From positions 1 through 64,000 of the forward strand of contig NZ_JAGGLL010000007.1 of assembly GCF_017874425.1 (NCBI RefSeq): DNA of 64,000 nt, read 5' to 3'. The stretch is from Clostridium punense (GTDB lineage: Bacteria > Bacillota > Clostridia > Clostridiales > Clostridiaceae). Numbering within the stretch: position 1 is the stretch's first letter; each line of letters opens with the position of its first letter. Below, piece by piece: positions 54,288 through 62,003 of the stretch. A program made the position numbers and the translations under genes. A model generated the notes under the pieces. The model was not told where the DNA came from. It did no database searches and worked only from the letters and a program-made list of their open reading frames with translations.

Positions 54288-55598
54288 ATGGATTCAGGTC
54301 CTGATGGTAGTATAACGTTACAACTACTATTAATTTTCATTCTTACAATGGTTAATGCCTTTTTTGCATCAGCAGAAATGGCTATAGTGTCACTTAACAA
54401 AAATAGATTAAGGATGCTAGCGGAAGAAGGCAATAAAAAAGCGTTGCTTTTAGAAAAGCTTTTAGAAGAACCAAGTAAGTTTTTATCAACTATTCAAATT
54501 GGAATAACACTAGCGGGATTCTTTTCAAGTGCATCTGCAGCAACAGGTATTTCTGATGATTTTGCACAGGTATTAAAAGGAGCAGGGGTTCCTTATAGCA
54601 GTCAAATTGCTCTTGTGGTGATTACTATTATATTATCTTATATAACTTTAGTATTTGGAGAGTTATATCCTAAGAGAATAGCTTTGCAAAAGGCAGAAAG
54701 TATTGCTTTATTCGCTGTTACTCCAATTATGTTTATCTCAAAGGCAACAAAGCCTTTTATCAGACTACTTTCTTTTTCAACAAACCTATTAGTTAAGATT
54801 ACAGGTCATGATACTGAAAATTTAGAGGAGAAAGTTTCAAAGGAAGAAATTAGATCTCTAATTGAGGTAGGCCAAGAACATGGAGTTATTAACGAAACAG
54901 AAAAAGAAATGATTGAAAGCATTTTCGAGTTTGATAATAAAAGAGCAGAGGAAATAATGACACCGAGAACAGAGGTGTTTTTAATAGATATTACCTCTTC
55001 ATCTATGGACATAGCAAAAAAATTGCTTGAAGAACAATATTCTAGGATACCAGTCTACGAAGAAGACTCAGATAATATTATTGGTATCTTGTATTTGAAG
55101 GATTACTTCCTAGAAGCTAGCAAGCATGGCTTTGAAAATGTGGAAATTAGAAGTATTTTAAGAACTCCATATTTTGTTCCTGAAACTAAAAATATTGATG
55201 ACCTATTCAAGGAATTGCAAAAATCTAACAATCATATGGCAATTTTAATTGATGAATATGGTGGTTTTTCAGGTATAGTCACAATTGAAGACTTAATTGA
55301 AGAAGTAATGGGAAATATCTTTGACGAATATGATGAAGTTGAATGTGACATTATGAAAGTTGATAATAATACTTTTATTGTCAATGGACTGTTAGCTATA
55401 GATGAGTTCAATGATTATTTAGATACAAATTTACAATGTGAGCATTCAGAAACTATTGGTGGTTTCGTAGTTAACTTATTAGGAAGTATTCCAACGGAGG
55501 AAGAAGATCAAATAGTTGAGTATGAAAACTTGGTTTTTAAAATTGAAGATGTTAAAGAGAAAAGAATTGAAAAAGTAAGAGTTTCTATAGTTAGATAA
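54288..55598 (+). CDS. HlyC/CorC-family protein (DUF21, CBS pair, CorC_HlyC)
   Basis: A 436-residue membrane protein. The N-terminal DUF21/CNNM domain (about 8-200, roughly four hydrophobic segments) contains AFFASAEMAIVSLNKNRLR. A CBS pair follows (about 215-335, IMTPRTEVFLID and MAILIDEYGGFSGIVTIEDL), then a C-terminal CorC_HlyC domain (about 350-430). The family is linked to Mg2+ (or other cation) export and is gated by ATP at the CBS pair. The gene converges on a CorA-family transporter, consistent with cation homeostasis. Confidence 0.88.
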   Translation: MDSGPDGSITLQLLLIFILTMVNAFFASAEMAIVSLNKNRLRMLAEEGNKKALLLEKLLEEPSKFLSTIQIGITLAGFFSSASAATGISDDFAQVLKGAGVPYSSQIALVVITIILSYITLVFGELYPKRIALQKAESIALFAVTPIMFISKATKPFIRLLSFSTNLLVKITGHDTENLEEKVSKEEIRSLIEVGQEHGVINETEKEMIESIFEFDNKRAEEIMTPRTEVFLIDITSSSMDIAKKLLEEQYSRIPVYEEDSDNIIGILYLKDYFLEASKHGFENVEIRSILRTPYFVPETKNIDDLFKELQKSNNHMAILIDEYGGFSGIVTIEDLIEEVMGNIFDEYDEVECDIMKVDNNTFIVNGLLAIDEFNDYLDTNLQCEHSETIGGFVVNLLGSIPTEEEDQIVEYENLVFKIEDVKEKRIEKVRVSIVR

Positions 55599-55635
55599 GT
55601 TAAAAGGAAGGAGTAATCCTTCCTTTTAACTTATC
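55594..55635. terminator. Convergent terminator
   Basis: A 19-bp perfect stem with a four-base loop (core AAAGGAAGGA/TCCTTCCTTT) serves both the HlyC/CorC-like and CorA-like genes; the left arm overlaps the last codons of the former. Confidence 0.85.
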
Positions 55636-55636
55636 T

Positions 55637-56590
55637 TTATTTATCAAACCAGCCCTTCCTTTTAAACCATAAGTACATAAACACACTTATTAAGCCCATA
55701 ACTCCTAGGGCAACAAAGTAACCATACTTCCAATCTAATTCAGGCATATATTTAAAGTTCATTCCATAAACCCCTGCAATAAAAGTTATAGGAGCAAAAA
55801 TTGAAGTTATAACGGTGAGTAGCATCATGTTTGTGTTCATTTTATTTGAGTTTATAGATATGTAACTATCTCTAATATCAGAAGTCATATCTCTGTTTGC
55901 CTCTACCATTTCAGAGAGCTTAAGGAGATGATCATACACATCAGAAAAATATATTCTATAATCAGAAAAAGTATTAAGTCTTTCTGAGTTTAAAATTCTA
56001 TAAAGTAAATCCCTCATAGAATAAATTACTCTTCTTAGTTTTAATAAATCACTTCGGATTGCAAAAACTTCATCAATTAATTTATGAATAGACTTATTTT
56101 CACTGTTATTATCTATTTTATCTAAGGCATCCTCAATATCTGAAATAGCTGGAAAAAATTGATCTACTATTTCATCTAGTATTTGATGACTTACATAAGC
56201 TGGACCCTTATCCCAATGATTAGGTGTACTTTTAACTCTATTAAAGGCCTCATCAATTTCTAAAATATCTACATCATGGTAAGATACTATGAAGTTTTCA
56301 CCAACAAACATAGAAACTTCTATGGGAGTAAGGTCTTTTTTGTTAAGAGCATTAAGGATAAAGAAGTTATACCCTTCATAGTAGTCTAGTTTGGGCTTAT
56401 TTATGGAATGAATACAATCCTCAATGGCTAAGTGGTGAAATTTAAAATATGAGGATAGTAGTTTTATTTCGTTCTCTGTGGGTTTATGAAAATCTACCCA
56501 ATACCATGCTAAGTTTGATTTTTTTATATCTTTTAGAGCTAAATTTTTTTTCTCTTGAAAACTTTTATCTATAGCAAATATACGAAGCAA
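55637..56590 (-). CDS. CorA-family magnesium/divalent cation channel
   Basis: A 317-residue CorA-type channel subunit. A long cytoplasmic domain ends in a helical stalk, followed by two C-terminal membrane segments (about 260-280 and 292-311). The conserved selectivity motif is present as YGMNF just after the first segment, and a basic tail FKRKGWFDK follows the second. CorA pentamers take up Mg2+. The gene opposes the HlyC/CorC-type gene and lies just downstream of rnz, 21 bp from it, possibly in one transcript. Confidence 0.92.
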   Translation of the reverse strand: MLRIFAIDKSFQEKKNLALKDIKKSNLAWYWVDFHKPTENEIKLLSSYFKFHHLAIEDCIHSINKPKLDYYEGYNFFILNALNKKDLTPIEVSMFVGENFIVSYHDVDILEIDEAFNRVKSTPNHWDKGPAYVSHQILDEIVDQFFPAISDIEDALDKIDNNSENKSIHKLIDEVFAIRSDLLKLRRVIYSMRDLLYRILNSERLNTFSDYRIYFSDVYDHLLKLSEMVEANRDMTSDIRDSYISINSNKMNTNMMLLTVITSIFAPITFIAGVYGMNFKYMPELDWKYGYFVALGVMGLISVFMYLWFKRKGWFDK

Positions 56591-56611
56591 ATTAATTCCC
56601 CCAAATCAAAA

Positions 56612-57568
56612 TTAATCAGTAAAACTTAAGGTTTTTATATATCTGTCCTCTCCTAACTTGGAATTTTCAAACACATCCTTAGCGTTGTTTATATAAATTT
56701 CTGCATTAGCCATGGCTGGACTAAAGTGAGTGAGAAGAAGCTCTTTAACTTTTCCAGTTTTAGCTATAGCAGCAGCTTCTCTAAAGGTCATATGCTTGTT
56801 CTTAACTGCTTTTTCAAAATCTTCATCATCCCCATAGGTGCCTTCGCAAATAAAAAAATCACTTTGTTCAATAAAGTTTGCAATAGCTTCTATTGGCCTT
56901 GTATCAGTAACATAGCTGATTTTTATGCCCTTACGTTTAGGCCCAAGTACCAGAGTAGGATCATAGGTTTTACCTTCATAAATTACTTTATCACCTTTTT
57001 GAAGTTTATTCCATAATATTTTAGGAACTCTGTTTAAGGTTGCATTCTCTACACTAAACTTTGGGCTTCTAGTTATGTAAAAACTATACCCAAGACAAGG
57101 AGCGGAGTGGTCTAAGGATAAGGTGGAAATTACTATGGTTTCACTAATGTGGTGATTTTTATCTTCCTGTATTTTCAATCCGTCCTTCATGAAAGATAAA
57201 CATATGGAATCAGCAGGGGCTTCAATAATGTTTATAGGGTAAGGAAGATAAGGTGCCACAACTCTTAAACCATTAACGATATTGGTTATTCCTTCTGGAC
57301 CAATTATGGTTAATGGCTCCGTTCTTCCACTATTGCCAATGGTAGCCAAAAGCCCAGGGAGACCTACAGTATGATCTCCATGACCGTGAGTAATACAAAT
57401 TATATCAATTGTTTTAAAGCCCCATCCTAAAAGTTTCATGGAAACTTGAGTGCCTTCACCACAATCTATTAAAATTTTTCGTCCTTTATAGTTTATTAGA
57501 AGAGAGGTTAGGTACCTCTCTGGAGTGGGCATACCGCCACCACACCCTAAAAGAGCTAAATCTATCAT
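56612..57568 (-). CDS. rnz: Ribonuclease Z
   Basis: A 318-residue metallo-beta-lactamase-fold endonuclease that trims the 3' ends of tRNA precursors lacking encoded CCA. The zinc motif HGHGDH is in ICITHGHGDHTVGLPGLL; other motifs include LDHSAP, TDTRP, EGTY and LLTHFSPA, with the HMTFREAAAIA exosite-region segment. ATG 57566-57568 is chosen because AGGTGG falls within the codons after the upstream ATG. It is upstream of and near corA. Confidence 0.93.
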   Translation of the reverse strand: MIDLALLGCGGGMPTPERYLTSLLINYKGRKILIDCGEGTQVSMKLLGWGFKTIDIICITHGHGDHTVGLPGLLATIGNSGRTEPLTIIGPEGITNIVNGLRVVAPYLPYPINIIEAPADSICLSFMKDGLKIQEDKNHHISETIVISTLSLDHSAPCLGYSFYITRSPKFSVENATLNRVPKILWNKLQKGDKVIYEGKTYDPTLVLGPKRKGIKISYVTDTRPIEAIANFIEQSDFFICEGTYGDDEDFEKAVKNKHMTFREAAAIAKTGKVKELLLTHFSPAMANAEIYINNAKDVFENSKLGEDRYIKTLSFTD

Positions 57569-58339
57569 TATGAGCCACCTCATTTCATTTTAAATATTAA
57601 ATTCATTTCAAAGAGTCATTGTTATTAGAAAGATAATCTATCACATCTTAGTTTGGTTTATACACTAATGAGGAGGTAAAAATTATTTTTATAAAGTATC
57701 CTAAAAAGAAATATTATAATTATATTTTACAATATTTTAGATTTATATGTTCAGTTTTTATTACAAAATGTAGGATTCACAAGTTATGGCTAGAGTGGTG
57801 AAGTGATTTTTATATATGAAGAGAAAACAAGGTGCTAAAAGACAGCTTTATAAAGAATCCTAAATTTATACTCTAAATAAAATAACATATAAAAATTTAA
57901 TCATAAATAATATGTTTATTTTTTAAAAAATAAGGAATGATTTAATAGTAGACATTTTATAAGGAATTAAAGTGGCTTATACAAGTTGCAAAATTATCTA
58001 TACTCTATAAGATAGTTTGAAGCAACTTATATTAAGGATAATGCAAAATAAAATTACATATATTTATGCTGTATTTTTATTGCATTCTAAATATTAAAAA
58101 TAAATCTACTTAATTTCTAAAAGGCTTTTAATGAAACAAAACAAATCGTTATGATTAAAGTCATAACAAGTTACTTAGGACTAACAACTTTGGAAGTAAG
58201 TTTAAGCTGAACAAATATAAATTGTTACAACAAAGAGATTTTCCTAAGCTTAACAATTTTCACTTGTAAAAGATGTCAAACTTGAAGCTTCCAAAATGTT
58301 ATTAAAGCCTATATTTGCATAATTACTAAGGAGACAGAA
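57569..58339. other. AT-rich divergent intergenic region
   Basis: About 770 bp without a gene. The only clear structure is the perfect dyad at 58148-58167. Promoters of rnz and the DUF6398 gene are expected here. Confidence 0.5.
58148..58167. promoter_or_regulatory. Palindromic site, Crp/Fnr-like spacing
   Basis: GTTATGA-TTAAAG-TCATAAC is a perfect 7-bp inverted repeat around 6 bp, about 170 bp before the DUF6398 gene. Its centre TGATTAAAGTCA resembles TGATTTAAGTCA at 19565. Confidence 0.4.
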
Positions 58340-58939
58340 ATGAAGAAAAACATAGTGCCAAAATCAATGGAAGAAAAATATAAAGAAATTATTAGCATTA
58401 TAAATTCTTTTTGCATTGAAAATTTAAATGGAGAGTATGCTAAGGTTTGTAAAGAACTTTGTGCAGCCCTAAGTAGAAAGCGACCATCACCATTAATAAG
58501 AGGACGAAGTAAAACCTGGGCCTGTGGTATTGTTCATGCTATAGGGACTGTAAATTTTTTATTTGACTCAACTGCAAGTCCATATATCAAAGCCAGTGAC
58601 CTCTATGAAAAATTTGGAGTAAGTAATAGTACAGGTTCCTCAAAGTCCAAGGAAATTCAAGAGATCATGGATATGGTACCTTTCGATCCAGAGTGGACAC
58701 TGCCTAGCAGGCTTTTTGATAATCCTTTTGCATGGTTAGTATCAATTGAAGGAGTCACGGTTGATTTAAGAGAGGCTCCAAGAGAGTTGCAGGAGCTTGC
58801 ATTCAATGAAGGAGTTATACCTTTTATACCTGATGATAGAAATATGATAGAGGACAAGAAAAAAAGGCAAAAGGAAAGTAAGATAATAAGCTTTCAAGAT
58901 ATTATAGAGAAAAAGAAAAATGTATTAGAAAAACCATAA
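58340..58939 (+). CDS. DUF6398-domain protein
   Basis: A 199-residue protein of the DUF6398 family, with ENLNGEYAKVCKELCAALSRKRPSP, RGRSKTWACGIVHAIGTVNFLFD, and a helix-turn-helix-like SDLYEKFGVSNSTGSSKSKEI segment. The domain usually covers the first 150 residues. The C-terminal tail is charged. The family often accompanies plasmid pRiA4b ORF-3-like proteins; its role is unknown. It begins with ATG behind AAGGAGAC. Confidence 0.75.
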   Translation: MKKNIVPKSMEEKYKEIISIINSFCIENLNGEYAKVCKELCAALSRKRPSPLIRGRSKTWACGIVHAIGTVNFLFDSTASPYIKASDLYEKFGVSNSTGSSKSKEIQEIMDMVPFDPEWTLPSRLFDNPFAWLVSIEGVTVDLREAPRELQELAFNEGVIPFIPDDRNMIEDKKKRQKESKIISFQDIIEKKKNVLEKP

Positions 58940-59117
58940 AAACTTTTCATTTCTAACAAAAGTTAGGAGGGAACATTTTTTAGAAAAATATTGAATAACT
59001 AGCATTTTTATTATGATTTTGTCACCTTACTGACATATGAGATGGATATTATAATATCATAGAAGGAAGTTGAATTTGCCTTCTAATTTACAAAATAAAA
59101 TTTTGGAGGTATTAATT

Positions 59118-59645
59118 ATGAAAAAAAATTTATTAGTTACAGCTTTAGCATTAACTTTATGTATTGGAGTTGGGACTTCAGTATATGCCGCAGATAATAC
59201 AAATGGAGACATAAGCAATGGTAATAAAACTGAAGTTACTGCACCAAAACAGCATAGTGGTAAAAAGGATTTTAGGGGTGGAAAACATATTAAGATGGAG
59301 GAAGTTCTAAAAGAAAAATTTGGGATAACCAAAGAGGAATTAGATGCAGCTAAAAAAGATGGAAAAACATTAAATGCATTGTTAACTGAAAAGGGAATTA
59401 AAATAGAAGATTTTAGAGCTGCCCTAATAGAAAAACATAATGCAGCTATAGATGAGGCTGTGACTAACGGAAAGATTACCGCAGAAAAAGCTCAAGAAAT
59501 TAAGGATAAAGTTAAAGCCAAAATAGAAAGCAATAACTTTGATAAGGTGAAATCTGAAAAAGACCATAGAGGAAAAGGTGATAAAGGAAAAGGTTTTAAA
59601 AAGGATAAGGGCGCAGAAACAGGAACTGCTTCACCACAATCATAG
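59118..59645 (+). CDS. Secreted YckD-like (DUF2680) protein
   Basis: A 175-residue secreted protein. A signal peptide covers 1-25 (KKNLLVTALALTLCIGVGTS then a YAAD cleavage region). The central region resembles DUF2680/YckD: EVLKEKFGITKEELDAAKKDGK and later AAIDEAVTNGKITAEKAQEIK. The tail is rich in Lys, Gly and Asp. The function is unknown. GGAGGT precedes ATG 59118; the longer frame from 59070 has no site. A -10-like TATAAT lies near 59050. Confidence 0.75.
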   Translation: MKKNLLVTALALTLCIGVGTSVYAADNTNGDISNGNKTEVTAPKQHSGKKDFRGGKHIKMEEVLKEKFGITKEELDAAKKDGKTLNALLTEKGIKIEDFRAALIEKHNAAIDEAVTNGKITAEKAQEIKDKVKAKIESNNFDKVKSEKDHRGKGDKGKGFKKDKGAETGTASPQS

Positions 59646-59730
59646 TAATTGAAGCACTAAATTATTTTCCCCCATAACTTAATATAAAGTGATATTAAAA
59701 TTAATATATTAGATTAAGTTAGCTTAATAG

Positions 59731-59775
59731 AGCCGTGGATAATAAAAGAGTATTACTCTCTTTATCCATGGTTTT
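59731..59775 (+). terminator. Terminator of the YckD-like gene
   Basis: A stem of about 11 bp (CCGTGGATAA with TTATCCATGG, one wobble) with a GAG/CTC inner pair, then GTTTTA. The remaining DNA to 60186 is AT-rich without a gene. Confidence 0.65.
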
Positions 59776-60186
59776 ACTATTACATGGAAGTTTTATTTTT
59801 AAGAAGAAATCTATTTATTCTTATTAACTTTTTATTCTAACCTTCTCTTAATAGAATTCGAAAATTTCATATTTCGTTTTTCAAGTAAGATATTATTAAA
59901 TATTATGGTTGAAGAATAGAAGATAAAAATACATTGATAACATGGTAGTTGTATGTAAAAATGAAGTATTTTGGAATAAGTAATATTAGCTTATAGTTTT
60001 TTTTGTTTTTAAATTTTTCACAAAAATATTTTATATACCCCAAAAACTGTAGTATGACCTCCGTATTTTATAACATGTGCAAAGCAAATCCATGGATGTA
60101 AAAATTATTAAAATATGCTTATGATTTTCAATTTACTAAGTTTTAATCTTAAGCAATAGGTAAAGTTAAAATATGGAGGTAATATA

Positions 60187-61044
60187 ATGTTAAAGAATAA
60201 GAAAATTGCAACAGTTATCGCAGCGGCTACTTTAGCCTTAGGAATTACAGGAGTGGCTTATAGCTATACAGCACCTTCTAAATATATAAGTTTTGATATT
60301 AACCCAAGTGTAGAGTTAGTAACTAATGCTTTTGATAAAGTTATAGATGCTAATGCTTTAAATGAAGATGGAATTAAAATTCTTGAAAGTCTTGATTTAG
60401 AAAACAAAGATGTTAAGGAAGCTGTAGATCTACTAACTCAATCTGCTATAGATAATGGTTATTTACAAGAGAATCTTCAAAATGAAATCTTAGTTACTGT
60501 GGCAACTGATGATGCTGATGAAGCTGTAAAAACACAAAATGAACTGGGAGAAGTAGTTAAAGAAGAACTTAAAGAAGAAAATTTAGATAAGACTCCTGTA
60601 ACTACAGAGAATATAAATATGGAGCGCCATAAGGAAGCTGCAAGACTTGGAATTTCGCCTGGTAAGATGAACTTAATTCAGAAGCTTGAGGCTGTTAAAC
60701 CAGGAATTAAATATGAAGATTATTCAAAAAAACCTGTAAAAGACATAATGAAAGAAATAAAAGATATTAGAAAAGAAAATAAAGAAGCAACTGCAGCTGT
60801 TGAAGAGTTAGACAAGGAACAAGCAACAGAAGCTAATGTAATTGAAGATGCTACAAAGGTTCAAGATGAAACTACTATAGTTAAATCAGAGGAAGATAAA
60901 GACGTAGCTAAAGTAAAAGAGAATAAATCTGAGTCTAAAGAAGAAAAAGATAAAAAAGAAAAAACCAATAATGGCAACCATGGCAATGGAAATAATGGAA
61001 ATGGTAAAGGAAACAATGGACAAGGAAAAGGAAACAATAAATAA
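60187..61044 (+). CDS. Secreted RsgI-like extracytoplasmic domain protein
   Basis: A 285-residue protein. After an N-terminal signal or anchor segment (about 5-27) comes the RsgI middle domain (about 32-120, opening KYISFDINPSVELVTN). A charged, Lys/Glu-rich coil follows, and the tail is a repetitive Asn/Gly/Lys stretch (GNGNNGNGKGNNGQG). Full RsgI anti-sigma factors have a cytoplasmic SigI-binding domain before the membrane segment; it is absent here, and no sigI lies beside it. It is probably a secreted or wall-associated relative, perhaps a substrate-sensing decoy. GGAGGT stands before the ATG. Confidence 0.75.
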   Translation: MLKNKKIATVIAAATLALGITGVAYSYTAPSKYISFDINPSVELVTNAFDKVIDANALNEDGIKILESLDLENKDVKEAVDLLTQSAIDNGYLQENLQNEILVTVATDDADEAVKTQNELGEVVKEELKEENLDKTPVTTENINMERHKEAARLGISPGKMNLIQKLEAVKPGIKYEDYSKKPVKDIMKEIKDIRKENKEATAAVEELDKEQATEANVIEDATKVQDETTIVKSEEDKDVAKVKENKSESKEEKDKKEKTNNGNHGNGNNGNGKGNNGQGKGNNK

Positions 61045-61203
61045 GACAATTAGGTAATTTATAGTAACTTTATGAACTTAGGTACTAGATAGTTTTCAAT
61101 ATTTAACACTATCTGGTATGTGTAAACATGGTATCTAGTATTTTTATATAAATAAATACACAGATATATTACCCTTATATATTTTTATCAATATCCCAAC
61201 CTT

Positions 61204-61252
61204 AAATCCCAGAAAGAACTTGGCTACCCCTGGTCAAGACTTTCTGGGATTT
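61204..61252. terminator. Convergent terminator
   Basis: A 13-bp perfect stem (AAATCCCAGAAAG and complement) encloses a partly paired loop. It lies between the RsgI-like gene and the leftward small gene. Alternative pairings of ACTAGATA with TATCTAGT also exist at 61084-61137. Confidence 0.7.
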
Positions 61253-61427
61253 TATTACATATAAAATAATAGCTTGTAGTTATTATTACTTTCTACATAT
61301 GTTCAATCATATTTAGCTGATTTCTTTAAGCCATATAAGTTATTTAAGATGACATTCTATATGATACCAAGAATACCATCTAATATAAAGTCCTATAAGA
61401 AATATTATAGTAACTAATCTATAGCCT

Positions 61428-61664
61428 TTAATGAAGGGGGAACATTAATGCTCCAAGAGCTGACACTAAGGTTTGTACAACTCCCATAGAACCATTTATA
61501 GGTTGATTACTAACACCGAATCCTGACAATCCTTTTAATTCCTTTGAATAGCAATCATTATGATAAGGAATAGGTGCAATAAAATTTACTACTACAACTA
61601 AATCACTGTTATGAGATATTTTTTCACCACATCTAGCACAAACAATTAACTTTTTTTCCTCCAT
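61428..61664 (-). CDS. Small zinc-ribbon-like protein
   Basis: A 78-residue protein. CARCGEKISHNSDLVV (9-24) and a later HNDCY give a CxxC ... HxxC arrangement that could bind one zinc. The C-terminal part is Gly/Ser-rich and mildly hydrophobic (VVQTLVSALGALMF). A strong GGGGGG-type site precedes the ATG. No function assigned. Confidence 0.6.
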   Translation of the reverse strand: MEEKKLIVCARCGEKISHNSDLVVVVNFIAPIPYHNDCYSKELKGLSGFGVSNQPINGSMGVVQTLVSALGALMFPLH

Positions 61665-62003
61665 AAATTTACCCCCCTAATAAAATCTCCTAAAAATTAT
61701 TTAAATATAGGCTAATAAGATAAGTTTTTATCTTATTCAATTCATAAATCTTTAAATAATCTAAAACAGGTTCATTTATAAATAAATAGTTTTAATTTTT
61801 GCTAGGAAATAGCATTAAAAATATATATGTAAACTGAACTTTAAAAGTATTAAGAAATATTATACAGGACTCTTTTATTCAAGTATAGCAAAATTCTGAA
61901 AAATGATTCCTTAAGAAAATGAAGGAACATTTCCATCCATAACTGGAATTATATGTAAATATATAGTATAATTGTATTATTCTTAAAAATATGGGGAGAT
62001 ATT
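61665..62003. other. Divergent intergenic region before glgB
   Basis: About 340 bp, AT-rich. TATAAT at 61967-61972 with a weak TGGAAT 17 bp upstream may be the glgB promoter. Nothing else seen. Confidence 0.4.
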
